Source: Clostridium_AD sp050717635 (lineage in GTDB: Bacteria > Bacillota > Clostridia > Clostridiales > Clostridiaceae). Taken from it: a DNA stretch of 64,000 nucleotides. Below are positions 45,001 to 53,288 of this stretch, piece after piece (within the stretch, counting starts at the first letter, position 1; each line of letters starts with the position of its first letter). Under the pieces are notes generated by a model, which worked only from the letters and a program-made list of their open reading frames with translations, was not told where the DNA came from and ran no database searches. The stretch covers positions 496,001-560,000 of the forward strand of contig NZ_JBOITO010000013.1 of assembly GCF_050717635.1 (NCBI RefSeq), read 5' to 3'. Position numbers and translations under genes: made by a program.

Positions 45001-47021
45001 ATGGGGCAAAGATACTAAAAGTATTACTTGAACTTCATTACAATATAGATTTGTTAATATATAAAAGCCCGGTTAGAGCTTTAGCTAGATTGTTTTGGAA
45101 TCGTTTAGTAGATGATGAAACTAAAAAGCTGCTGACAGTTCGCTTAAAAGAATTAGCTAAGGTTCAGTTGTATTTTAAATCACTACCTAATTTGCAGAAC
45201 TATGTTCCATATATAATTGAAAAAATGAGCAATACCTATAAGGAAATAAGCTTCTTTGATAACAAATATATCCCTGATGCGGCAGAATATCTTTGCATGG
45301 AGATTATGAAAGGTGAAGATTTTGTAGTTAGCAGGTCAGCTAAAAAAATATATGATGGTTTTATGAACTACATGCGAGATAACAATGCTTTAGATGAATT
45401 CTCTACATCAGTTAAAAATAGTTTAAAAGATATAGAAGGAGTTTTTTATCTTATTAAAGAATGGGTTAATGCTTATCGCTTTGATGTAATAGACAATACC
45501 GATATATTTGAAGCTTTGGACGAGGAAGAATTATCAGGGGTGCTTTACGAAGTTATTATTCTGCTAATTGAGGATAATGCTAGTTTAGGCAGAGTTATTA
45601 ATGTTGAGACTCAAACAACCATAAAGGGAATTGTTGGAACACACGGGGTAATTAATGGAGGCATATATATTTTAGCTTATACAAAATTTATGCAAAGGTT
45701 AAAATATTATAGTGAGAGCGTAGTTCGCGATTATATTAAGTTTCAGAATATTAAAAAGGAACTAGTAGAGAAGTTTAAAAATGAACTTCATTTAGATGAT
45801 TTTAAACCAAAAGTACTATCATCATTTGTTAGAAATAAGCTAATTGATAAAGTTTATTTACCATTAATAGGGAATAACCTAGCTAAACAAATTGGCGTTG
45901 TAGGAGAAAATAAGCGAACAGATTTAATGGGATTGTTACTTTTAGTTTCTCCACCGGGTTATGGTAAAACTACTTTGATGGAGTATATAGCAAGTAGACT
46001 TGGTATTAATCTTGTTAAAATTAATGGTCCCGCCCTAGGAAACGCAGTTACTTCATTAGATCCTACGATGGCTAATAATACTAGTGCTAGAGATGAACTA
46101 AGAAAACTTAATCTTGCATTAAAGATGGCAAATAATATAATGATATATGTTGATGATATTCAGCACTGTAATCCAGAATTTCTACAGAAATTCATATCAT
46201 TATGTGATGGTCAACGAAAGATTGAAGGGGTATACAATGGTACATCACAAACTTATGATTTAAGAGGTAAAAAGGTAGCTGTGGTTATGGCGGGTAATCC
46301 ATATACAGAAAGTGGTGAAAAATTCAAGATACCAGATATGCTATCTAATAGAGCAGATGTATACAATCTTGGAGATATGCTTCGTGAGAATGAAGAAGCA
46401 TTTAAGCTTAGTTACATTGAAAACAGTTTAACTTCAAGTCCAGTACTTAGTAAGCTATCAAATAGAAGCCAGAAGGATTTATATGGTCTTATTGAAATGG
46501 CAAGTGGAGTGGAAAGAGAAAAAATTACTTTTGAGGGTACTTATTCTATAGATGAGCTTAATGAATATATTGGAGTTATAGAAAAGTTATTTATAGCACG
46601 GGATATAGTATTAAAGGTTAACATGGAATATATATATTCAGCATCTCAAGCTGATGAGTATAGGAATGAACCACCTTTTAAACTGCAAGGTTCTTATAGA
46701 AATATGAATAAGATTGCAGAGAATGTTGTTTCTGTTATGAATGATGAAGAATTATTTGAGAAAATACTTGGAAGCTATGAGAATGACTCCCAAACATTAA
46801 CAACTGGGGCAGAGGCGAATATGCTTAAGTGGAAAGAACTTGTTGGTTGTTTAAATAGTGAAGAAGAAAGACGACTAGATGAAATTAAAAAGATATTCGT
46901 TGAAAACAAGTTTATTAAAGGTGACGACAAGATAGGTCAAGCGGTCATGGTTCTAAGTAATCTTACTGATAATTTAGAAATGATTAAGGACATAATGGCT
47001 AGAAGTAATAAAAAGAATTAA
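42099..47021 (+). CDS. Giant AAA ATPase (DNA repair ATPase / DUF3686-like)
   Basis: This 1640-residue protein has an N-terminal half of about 530 residues with repeated beta-rich segments (VAFASKNEFNFV-like). A long coiled-coil middle (about 500-860) follows, and then a helical region. The C-terminal AAA domain has Walker A SPPGYGKT at about 1284-1291 and Walker B IMIYVDDIQ at about 1347, followed by an Asn-containing sensor (VVMAGNPYT). The architecture and the flotillin neighbour match proteins that databases label DNA repair ATPase; that name is weakly supported, and no DNA-binding region is visible. A link between membrane and ATPase remodelling is inferred. It starts at TTG 42099 behind GAGGT. 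Confidence 0.8.
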   Translation: MDDKDINIKNNDMDSSTYEVIKNRLAKQGNDLKERVESLNLVRKEVFGSIETKLLSSERIITENNCIPRDMAPVDDSFIFGYNVNIGLKSKVELSDVFSIYKYKECTFQKQTLHLINDQQFLKDFDDLYKYYKNTVFAKFTIIEPYFYMVFQTGVNATDIKAFKWLIEGDTLIYVDCRSEHEVVFASKNEFNFVKATRDDQRSGVHPHVSILDKVFVETLGGDLTIKIEDNTQTGKGIYSEAVEDKDQNLDDAEIFYADLGKIIILKIRPYKENDYRYFLFNNKLKNIIRIDSIKDTCMLLPGNHGLIFPKGYYLQNGEYKLFDVPVEHSVFDQMISSSNGEDYQYIFYNIESGIYLIYSYNIIQQTIETPIVCTGYSHFNNGEMIVFKHENEPRKNHMIQIWQTPYVGKNYVREGHTDSILFNIGNVDIVKCMADCTIVFKLIQKGEGYQSIYFDIVKESQQIIDAYFWVEKPEAYNLKEVLLRIKETSTFAIGEFEKVVRIRNSTQKQISDVKDESEQLLKKLKYGTFDTVSEYVRVLTDIRNLRGRIVSLRDLRYIDLSIVDSLDTRAREKNEELAKKCVEFLIQPEGLKIYAHRVEDLRDAVDKVNKSKEGKELTEKMDEASSDLELLIDIVGNFKIEDPTITTEIIDKISTLFSLLNNAKARVKSRVEEFAKSEMTLQFNSQMKLLSQAVVNYLDISDTADKCEQYLNKVMVQIQELEGKFAEFDDYVVKLSEKREELYNAFESKKQSLLDKLNKRIIGLFNSSVRIISGIANRLKGLDSVEGINGYLATDIMAEKVRDIISKLRELGDSVKADEISSKLKTLKEDTIRNLKDKQELYVDGENVIKLGKHHFSVNTKAIDLSIVQKDDHLYYHIAGTDFWDKVVHPEISKFQHVFDQSILSENVDVYRAEYLAYSVFEAARKMQFERLDILYSKTEPQLVELVQKFMEPRYQEGYTKGVHDSDGAKILKVLLELHYNIDLLIYKSPVRALARLFWNRLVDDETKKLLTVRLKELAKVQLYFKSLPNLQNYVPYIIEKMSNTYKEISFFDNKYIPDAAEYLCMEIMKGEDFVVSRSAKKIYDGFMNYMRDNNALDEFSTSVKNSLKDIEGVFYLIKEWVNAYRFDVIDNTDIFEALDEEELSGVLYEVIILLIEDNASLGRVINVETQTTIKGIVGTHGVINGGIYILAYTKFMQRLKYYSESVVRDYIKFQNIKKELVEKFKNELHLDDFKPKVLSSFVRNKLIDKVYLPLIGNNLAKQIGVVGENKRTDLMGLLLLVSPPGYGKTTLMEYIASRLGINLVKINGPALGNAVTSLDPTMANNTSARDELRKLNLALKMANNIMIYVDDIQHCNPEFLQKFISLCDGQRKIEGVYNGTSQTYDLRGKKVAVVMAGNPYTESGEKFKIPDMLSNRADVYNLGDMLRENEEAFKLSYIENSLTSSPVLSKLSNRSQKDLYGLIEMASGVEREKITFEGTYSIDELNEYIGVIEKLFIARDIVLKVNMEYIYSASQADEYRNEPPFKLQGSYRNMNKIAENVVSVMNDEELFEKILGSYENDSQTLTTGAEANMLKWKELVGCLNSEEERRLDEIKKIFVENKFIKGDDKIGQAVMVLSNLTDNLEMIKDIMARSNKKN

Positions 47022-47127
47022 AATGCATAGTGTTTTTTAGCTGAGGTAGAGTTTGTATTGTTTAAAGACATAGACCGTAGACAAATTACTATATTAAGAG
47101 TACTTATATAATTAAATAGAAATCCAG

Positions 47128-47158
47128 ATAAGTCACTGTAATAGAAAAATCTGAAAAA
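47128..47158 (+). pseudogene. Possible remnant of a YvrJ-family gene 3' end
   Basis: The sequence just before the terminator reads in one frame as VTVIEKSEK followed by a stop. It closely resembles the last codons (VISAVIGKSEK, stop) and downstream terminator of the YvrJ gene at 63543-63704. No intact upstream coding part remains in 47022-47127, which otherwise holds nothing I recognise. This is a weak call. Confidence 0.3.
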
Positions 47159-47190
47159 TAAGAATACCAAAGCTGGTATTCTTATTTTTA
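47156..47190 (+). terminator. Terminator after the flotillin/AAA operon
   Basis: The stem AAATAAGAATACCA/TGGTATTCTTATTT is perfect with a four-base loop and a T run. It is similar in form to the terminator after the YvrJ gene near 63698. Confidence 0.85.
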
Positions 47191-47326
47191 AAAATTTCGT
47201 GCATTTAATATTGCAATATATACGATATTGCTTAATATCTAAAAGTAGTGTAAATGAAAAGTCAATATGATATAATAAAATAAGATTAATTATTTTACAA
47301 AAGATATATAAGGAAGTGAAAAAGCC

Positions 47327-48283
47327 TTGGCAAAGAAACATGATTTTGATGCAGCATGGAAAGCAATTTTAGAAGCTTTTGAAGTAGAAATAGTAGAACT
47401 ACTTTTTCCAGAGATATTTAATAAAATAGATTGGACAGTAGAAACAGAATCATTAGATAAAGAATTATTAGAAATACAAAAAGATATATTTGATAAAGAT
47501 AGTAGTGAAAAAGTAATATCAGATAAAATAATAAAAGTGAAATTAAACGATAAGGAAAGTAAGATACTGTTCATTCATGTAGAAGTACAAAGCTATGGTA
47601 GTGGAGATGAAATCTTTGGAGAAAGAATGTTTAGATATTTTTATAGAATATGGGACAAATTTAGGTATAAGCATAAAGATAGATCAGAAATAGTGGCAGC
47701 TGCAATATATACATATAAAGGTCAACGAGGTAAGGATAAGAAATATGTATATAAAGTACCAGGGATAAAAAATGAAATACTAATATATAACTTCAAAACT
47801 ATTGATGTGGAAAAAATAAAACTCGAAAAAATTAGTGATGTTAACCCACTAAAACTAGTTTTTAAAATGGCAAAAAGTATATTAAAAACAGGTATACGGG
47901 ATGAAGACATATATGATGCAAAAATAAAATTAGCAGAAGAACTAAAAAAATATGATAAAGTTAAAAATACTGATCAAATAAAAGCACTAGTAGATTTTTT
48001 GGAATACTTGTTTTTAATCGAAAATATTGAGTTTGAAAAAAGATATGAAGAATATAAAATGGTAAATGGAGGTGTATTTAAAATGAGTATAGACGAGATT
48101 AGAAAGTTACACTACAAGGAAGAAGGAAGAGAAGAAGGAAGAGAAGAAGGAAGAGAAGAAGGAAGGATAGTAATAGCAACAGAAATGTTATTAGATGGCG
48201 AATCAATTGAGAAGATTAAAAAATATTCTAAATTAAGTGATGAGGAAATAATAAAATTAAAAAATACACTATTTCCAAATTAG
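47327..48283 (+). CDS. Rpn family recombination-promoting nuclease/putative transposase
   Basis: This 318-residue protein of the Rpn/PD-(D/E)XK nuclease group starts AKKHDFDAAWKAILEAF. It has FIHVEVQSY (the predicted E-x-Q catalytic strand), ERMFRYFYRIWDKF, and then a helical region. Near the C-terminus is a tandem repeat of EEGR (four units), a common feature of this family that can vary by slippage. The DNA role in vivo is poorly defined; family members promote recombination. It starts at TTG 47327 behind AAGGAAGTG. A shortened, decayed copy lies at 48390-48767. Confidence 0.85.
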   Translation: MAKKHDFDAAWKAILEAFEVEIVELLFPEIFNKIDWTVETESLDKELLEIQKDIFDKDSSEKVISDKIIKVKLNDKESKILFIHVEVQSYGSGDEIFGERMFRYFYRIWDKFRYKHKDRSEIVAAAIYTYKGQRGKDKKYVYKVPGIKNEILIYNFKTIDVEKIKLEKISDVNPLKLVFKMAKSILKTGIRDEDIYDAKIKLAEELKKYDKVKNTDQIKALVDFLEYLFLIENIEFEKRYEEYKMVNGGVFKMSIDEIRKLHYKEEGREEGREEGREEGRIVIATEMLLDGESIEKIKKYSKLSDEEIIKLKNTLFPN

Positions 48284-48303
48284 ATATTTGAACATTAGAG
48301 TGG

Positions 48304-48347
48304 GCATCAGTGGCTGGAGTAGCAGCTATTGATGCTTATTTTTATTT
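48304..48347 (+). terminator. Terminator after the Rpn gene
   Basis: The stem GCATCAGTGGCTG/CAGCTATTGATGC has two G-U pairs and is followed by TTATTTTTATTTT. Confidence 0.7.
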
Positions 48348-48389
48348 TCTAACAAGTGAGACCTTCGCTCTCACAATAGTGACTGTCAC

Positions 48390-48767
48390 ATGTCGAAAGA
48401 TAGGAAGTTAGAACATCTGATGCAGATTTTAGGATATAAAGTTGGGCAAGAAGTTTTTGGAGAAAGAATGTTCAGATACTTTTATAGGATATGGGATAAA
48501 TTTAGGTATAAAAATAACGATGAGTCGGAAATAGTGGGCGCAGTAATATATTCTTATAAAGGTGAGCGAGGCAAAGATAAAAGATTAGTGGATTTTTTAG
48601 AATATTTATTTTTAGTTAAAGATCCAGAGCTAGAAAAGAAGTATGAGGAATATAAAAAGAAAAATGGAGGTGCATTTAAATTGAGTATAGACAAGATTAG
48701 AAAATCGAACTACATGAAAGAGGGAAGAGAAGAAGGCATAGCGAAAGAGGAATCAGATAATACCTAA
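48390..48767 (+). pseudogene. Decayed Rpn-type nuclease copy
   Basis: This 125-residue open frame aligns with the central and C-terminal parts of the intact Rpn protein at 47327-48283: FGERMFRYFYRIWDKFRYK, then LVDFLEYLFLVKDPELEKKYEEYK and KEGREEG. The first about 95 residues, including most of the catalytic region, are missing. A block of about 75 residues between GKDK and LVDFLEYL is also deleted in frame. The initial codons (MSKDRKLEHLMQILG) are not from the family. It is therefore a remnant, probably non-functional. Confidence 0.75.
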
Positions 48768-48927
48768 AGAATGGGTTAAGAAATTATTTAAAGCACAATC
48801 AGATCCGGGTAATGGGCAGAAATACGGATACTTATGGTGGCTAGAGAATAAAAAAGACGGTAAACATAATACTAGATTATATTTTTACTTTTGTAAAATG
48901 AAGATACATGTTACAAAAATACAGTAA
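48760..48927 (+). pseudogene. Remnant of a serine hydrolase (beta-lactamase family) C-terminal part
   Basis: About 55 codons read in one frame as IPKEWVKKLFKAQSD, then QKYGYLWWLENKK, up to a stop at 48925. The KYGYLWWL pattern is typical of the C-terminal half of beta-lactamase-like serine hydrolases. No start, no catalytic SxxK and no KTG-type motif are present. It abuts the decayed Rpn copy, suggesting a deletion joined them. The region from 48928 to 49199 contains no gene I can support. Confidence 0.5.
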
Positions 48928-49199
48928 TTTTTAAAAGAAAAAAAAGCAAGCTCATAAAGAACTTGAAACAAAAAAACGTTCTAAAATGATTTTATGTAAA
49001 GCTTATTAATTTATAATTGTGTTTGAAGTGAATGCAGAAAGATTGTTCATATTACTTTGAAGACTTTGTTAGTCAATTAGGTTTATGATATAATGGTAAA
49101 ATAGTGCATTAAATGATTATATAGTGGAATGATGTTAATAATAAACAAATAAACAAATAAATAATTGCATAGAGGATGATAATAAGGGGATGTATTTAA

Positions 49200-50579
49200 T
49201 TGGCTAAAGATAAAAAAGTTTATATCTGTAAAGACTGTGGGGCGCATTCTCCAAAATGGATGGGGAAATGTAATGAGTGTGGTGCTTGGAACACATATGA
49301 AGAAAAAATAGTTAAGGCAAGCTTTAGTAAATCTAACTCAGGTAGAATGGCAATAACAACTAACCCAACAAAACTAAGGGCGATTGTACAATCAAACAGT
49401 GACAGGATAGTTACAGGAGTTTCAGAATTTGATAGGGTTATGGGTGGTGGAATAGTTAGAGATAGTATAAGTATAATTTCAGCACCTCCTGGCATGGGCA
49501 AGTCAACTCTTTTATTGCAACTAGCAAATGCACTGTCTTTGAAAGGATACAAAATTTTATATGCATCTGGGGAGGAAAGCAATAGTCAAATTAAAAATAG
49601 AGCTGATCGTACGGTAAAAGAAATAGCTGATAATTTCTGGGTAGTTTCTGATACTAAGTTAGATGATATATTACAACATATAGAAGCAGTTGACGCAGAC
49701 TTAATAATACTTGACAGTATTCAAACATTTACTTTAGAGGAGTATTCAGGTTCAAGAGCAGGATCTCCTACTCAAGTAATTGAATGTGCAACAGCTTTAA
49801 AGGATAAAGCAAAAAATCCAGATAGACCAAGAGCTGTATTCCTGGTTGGGCAAATGACAAAAGCTGATGAGATGGCGGGTCCTAGGATACTAGAGCATTT
49901 AGTGGACACAGTACTATACATAGAAGGAGAAGATGGAGAAGAACTGAAGCATTTAATTAGCAAAAAGAATAGATATGGGGATACGTCTGAAAGTGGGTTA
50001 TTCCGCATGACGGAAATAGGGATGGAAGAAATAACTGACCCATCGGAGTTTTTTATGACCAAAAGGGAAGAGCTAGTTCCAGGTAGTGCCTTAGCCGTTA
50101 TAAAGGATGGTACAAGACCAATTGTTATAGAGGTAGAAAGTCTTGTATCTAAATCGTTTACCCCTTATCCAAGCAGACTAAGTGAGTGTTTTGCAAGGAA
50201 GGAACAACTAGGGACTCTTATCTCAATTCTTGAGGAAAGAGGAGGGGTAGGACTTTATGATAAGAATGTTATTATAAAAGCAACAGGGGGTCTTAAGCTA
50301 ACTGAAACATCAGTAAATCTTGCTGTAGTGATGAGTATTGCGTCCTCTGCATTAAACCATGGAATATCTACGGATACAGTTTTTATAGGAGAGCTTGGTC
50401 TTACTGGAGAGCTAAAAAAAGTACCGTCACTTGAGCAAAGATTAAAAGAAGTAGATAGAATGGGTTTTAAAAAGGCATATATACCGATGAATTGTTTAAA
50501 AGCAGGGGTCAAATTTAAGAATATAAAGGTTATTCCTTGTAAGAAATTAATAGATGTTATTCAAAAGGAAATCAAATAA
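49200..50579 (+). CDS. radA: DNA repair protein RadA
   Basis: This 459-residue branch-migration ATPase has a zinc ribbon (Cys10, Cys13, Cys24, Cys27), a RecA-like domain with Walker A APPGMGKST near residue 95, and the RadA-specific KNRYG motif near residue 255. It also has a C-terminal Lon protease-like domain with GGLKLTETSVNLAV. The length is normal. It starts at TTG 49200 behind AAGGGGA. In many Firmicutes radA follows clpC and precedes disA; here it precedes a polysaccharide deacetylase gene, with which it overlaps by one base (TAATG). Confidence 0.96.
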   Translation: MAKDKKVYICKDCGAHSPKWMGKCNECGAWNTYEEKIVKASFSKSNSGRMAITTNPTKLRAIVQSNSDRIVTGVSEFDRVMGGGIVRDSISIISAPPGMGKSTLLLQLANALSLKGYKILYASGEESNSQIKNRADRTVKEIADNFWVVSDTKLDDILQHIEAVDADLIILDSIQTFTLEEYSGSRAGSPTQVIECATALKDKAKNPDRPRAVFLVGQMTKADEMAGPRILEHLVDTVLYIEGEDGEELKHLISKKNRYGDTSESGLFRMTEIGMEEITDPSEFFMTKREELVPGSALAVIKDGTRPIVIEVESLVSKSFTPYPSRLSECFARKEQLGTLISILEERGGVGLYDKNVIIKATGGLKLTETSVNLAVVMSIASSALNHGISTDTVFIGELGLTGELKKVPSLEQRLKEVDRMGFKKAYIPMNCLKAGVKFKNIKVIPCKKLIDVIQKEIK

Positions 50580-51523
50580 TGATGAAAGAAAAAATTATAA
50601 CACGCAAAACAAGTAAAAATAAGTTTGCAAAAGAAATGCTTATTTGTCTAACGATAATTTCTTTATTGGTTGCTTCTGGCTGTTCAAGTAAATATTCCCA
50701 GCTAACTTCCAATGCCAATACTAAAAAAAATTCCATTGTAAAATCCAATCCCGTTCAGCCTAAAATAGAAACGAAAGTAAATGCAAATACAAATACGGAA
50801 AGTAAAGTTGAAGAAGCAACAAGTTTAAACAATACGATACAAAATGATCAATCTGTGCCTATACTTATGTATCATTCTGTAGGGAATAAAAGTGGGAATG
50901 AACTTATTATACCTCCAGCTCTTTTAAAGAAGCAATTTCAATGGCTTAAGGATAATGGGTATACTACTATTACACTAGATGACCTTTATAACTATTTTAA
51001 AAATAATAAACCAATTCCTAAAAAATCTGTTGTACTGACTTTTGACGATGGATATGTAGATAACTATACAAATATGTATCCAATCATAAAGGAGTTTGGA
51101 TTTAATGCAACAGTTTTTATTATCACAAATACTGTGGATAAAGACCCTAAGTATCTCACCTCCGCTGAGTTAAAAGAAATGAATGCAAACGGAATTGATA
51201 TCGAAAGTCATACAGTAGACCATGATATACTTGGTGAAATTTCTTATGAAAAACAATTAGAAACATTGAAAGACTCCAAGGCATTTCTGGAAAATCTTCT
51301 AAATAAGAAAGTAAATTATATTGCATATCCTGAGGGCAGCTATAATAGTTCTACCCCAAAAGCAGCTGAAGATGCTGGCTATAGTATGGGTGTTTCTACA
51401 GACGGAAGATGGTCCAGTAAAAAAGATGGAATGTATAAACTGGAGAGAGTTTATATCAGTGCTTTTTTTAATATGGATACATTTGAAGAAAGAGTTACTA
51501 ATCCTCAATATAAATTTAAATAA
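50579..51523 (+). CDS. Polysaccharide deacetylase lipoprotein (carbohydrate esterase 4)
   Basis: This 314-residue exported lipoprotein has a signal ending in VASGC (Cys35), then a low-complexity Asn/Thr/Lys-rich linker (about 36-90). The CE4 domain has PILMYHSVG, VVLTFDDGY (metal-binding Asp pair) and SHTVDH, with YPEGSYN towards the C-terminus. It removes acetyl groups from cell-wall polysaccharide or peptidoglycan. Its ATG overlaps the radA stop, behind AAAGGAAA, so it may be read through from radA. A TPR protein gene follows 24 bases later. Confidence 0.88.
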   Translation: MMKEKIITRKTSKNKFAKEMLICLTIISLLVASGCSSKYSQLTSNANTKKNSIVKSNPVQPKIETKVNANTNTESKVEEATSLNNTIQNDQSVPILMYHSVGNKSGNELIIPPALLKKQFQWLKDNGYTTITLDDLYNYFKNNKPIPKKSVVLTFDDGYVDNYTNMYPIIKEFGFNATVFIITNTVDKDPKYLTSAELKEMNANGIDIESHTVDHDILGEISYEKQLETLKDSKAFLENLLNKKVNYIAYPEGSYNSSTPKAAEDAGYSMGVSTDGRWSSKKDGMYKLERVYISAFFNMDTFEERVTNPQYKFK

Positions 51524-51547
51524 GTGCATAAGGAAGGGTGTAATCTA

Positions 51548-52297
51548 ATGAAAAAAGCAGTCTGGTCTAAGGCATTTTTAGCTGTAGCTTTTATACTTTT
51601 GATTCTGATCGGTGGCATTGCTCTTGCTCAAAAGAAACATGCTGATATAAACCAAACACAAAACAAAGCTAGTAATACTGGCACTTCAAGTAAGGCAGAT
51701 AGTGAAAATAAAACTATTAGTACAAACAATGCTAACAATGTAAAAGGTACTAATAGCACTTCAACTAAAATATATAATAGTGATAATAACAATTTGCAAA
51801 CTGCCCAAAAACAGCTTCAAGATAAATATGAGAAGGGTTATAATGCTTTTTTTAAAGGTGACTATAAAACTGCAATAAAGCTTGAAAATGAAGTGATTCA
51901 TGAGTCTCCTGATTTCTATAAGGCATATAATTTAAAGGGAATTGCCTTATGTTATTCAGGTGATTTTAAAAATGGCATGGCAAATATAGATAAAAGTTTA
52001 AGCATGAAGTCTGATTTTGGATATGCATTATTTAATAAAGGCTTAGCTTACGAATTATACGGTTATTATGATAACGCTCTTTTATGGTATAACAAGGATT
52101 TACAAGTTGAAAATTATGTTTGGACATATTACGGAATATCTAGTATTTATGGACGAAGGGGAGATGTTTCAAATACAATAAAGTATTTGAAAATTGCAAT
52201 AAGCCTAAACCCTGGCATAAAAGAAATGGCAAAAACTGAAAAGGATTTTAATAATGTGAAAAATTATGACGAATTTCAATCTTTAATTAAGAGTTAG
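51548..52297 (+). CDS. Membrane-anchored tetratricopeptide repeat protein
   Basis: This protein is about 249 residues from ATG 51548, with a transmembrane signal anchor at residues 8-28. A long Ser/Thr/Asn-rich linker (about 30-85) follows, and then three to four TPR-like helical repeats: YNAFFKGDYKTAIKLENEVI, AYNLKGIALCYSGDFKNG, ALFNKGLAYELYGYYDNAL and YGISSIYGRRGDVSN. TPRs mediate protein contacts. It is probably exposed outside the cell. It is cotranscribed with the deacetylase, with AAGGGTG upstream and a terminator downstream. Confidence 0.8.
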   Translation: MKKAVWSKAFLAVAFILLILIGGIALAQKKHADINQTQNKASNTGTSSKADSENKTISTNNANNVKGTNSTSTKIYNSDNNNLQTAQKQLQDKYEKGYNAFFKGDYKTAIKLENEVIHESPDFYKAYNLKGIALCYSGDFKNGMANIDKSLSMKSDFGYALFNKGLAYELYGYYDNALLWYNKDLQVENYVWTYYGISSIYGRRGDVSNTIKYLKIAISLNPGIKEMAKTEKDFNNVKNYDEFQSLIKS

Positions 52298-52321
52298 CAG
52301 TTATCTGCTAGCTCTATTTTT
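52290..52321 (+). terminator. Terminator after the TPR gene
   Basis: The stem AGAGTTAGCAG/CTGCTAGCTCT has one G-U pair, a TTAT loop, and is followed by ATTTTTC. It includes the TPR gene stop codon region. Confidence 0.8.
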
Positions 52322-52466
52322 CATACTATTATTCTTGCTAAAGTAAGTACTCTTTGATATCCTATAATAAGGTAAACCAAATACAACAATTGAAGATGTT
52401 ATGTTAGTAAAGAATGGCAAAATATTTTCCGAAATAGGAATTTAGAAAATAAGGAGACTGGTGTTT

Positions 52467-53279
52467 ATGAAAAAAATAATACCAACATTATTAGTGTTAA
52501 TACTTATAACAACATTGTTTACAAGTTGCAAATCAAAGAAGAAAGATATAAGTACTGAGGACAAATCTTTAGTTGTAGGAATGGAGCTTGCATATCCACC
52601 TTTTGAAACAAAAGATGCAGCAGGTACTCCAAGCGGTGTTAGCGTAGATTTGGCAAGTGCTTTAGGTAAATATTTAAAAAGACCTGTGAAAATTGAAAAT
52701 ACTAATTGGGATGGACTTGTTCCGTCACTTCAGACTGGAAAGGTAGATGTTGTTATATCTTCTATGACTATTACTGATGAACGTAAAAAGGTTGTGGACT
52801 TTTCCATTCCATATGCTCATTCCTATCTTGCATTATTAGTAAATAATAACACCAGTGTAAATAAAATTGAGGACTTAAATCAAGAGGGTAAAATTATAGA
52901 TGTTAAAAAAGGGACTACAGGATATATATATGCAACAAAATTTTTGACAAAAGCAAAGATAAATGCGCTTTCATCAGAAAATGCATGTGTTACAGAAGTT
53001 ACTCAAGGAAAAGCAGATGCTTTTATTTATGATCAGCTAACAATTTACCGTCAGAATCAGTCTAATAAGGACACTACAAAGGCTATATTAATACCGTTCC
53101 AGGACAGTGAGAATTGGGGAATGGCTGTTAAGAAAGAGAATTCTGAACTATTAAATAAAATAAATGATTTTCTAAAAGAATACAAACAAAATGGTGAATT
53201 TAATAATCTTACAAGTAAATATATGCCAGAGGAAAAACAAATTTTTGATAAACTTGGTTTCCCATGGTTTTTCGATTAA
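52467..53279 (+). CDS. Amino-acid ABC transporter substrate-binding lipoprotein
   Basis: This protein is about 270 residues from ATG 52467, with signal MKKIIPTLLVLILITTLFTSC (read in part) ending in a lipobox Cys. The periplasmic-binding-protein-3 fold is clear: VVGMELAYPPFETKDAAG, NWDGLVPSLQTGKVDVVISSMTIT and DVKKGTTGYIYA. The C-terminal region has QDSENWGMAVKKENSELLNKINDF. This family binds polar amino acids such as glutamine, cystine or arginine; the ligand is not identifiable. GTG 52461 is an alternative start closer to AAGGAG. It is first in an ABC operon. Confidence 0.9.
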   Translation: MKKIIPTLLVLILITTLFTSCKSKKKDISTEDKSLVVGMELAYPPFETKDAAGTPSGVSVDLASALGKYLKRPVKIENTNWDGLVPSLQTGKVDVVISSMTITDERKKVVDFSIPYAHSYLALLVNNNTSVNKIEDLNQEGKIIDVKKGTTGYIYATKFLTKAKINALSSENACVTEVTQGKADAFIYDQLTIYRQNQSNKDTTKAILIPFQDSENWGMAVKKENSELLNKINDFLKEYKQNGEFNNLTSKYMPEEKQIFDKLGFPWFFD

Positions 53280-53288
53280 GGAGATAAT

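Noticed and set aside
52371..52445. A 25-codon frame before the substrate-binding protein gene (GKPNTTIEDVMLVKNGK, then IFSEIGI and a stop).
   Set aside because: It looks slightly coding but has no start context and no recognisable family; it may be debris of an older gene.
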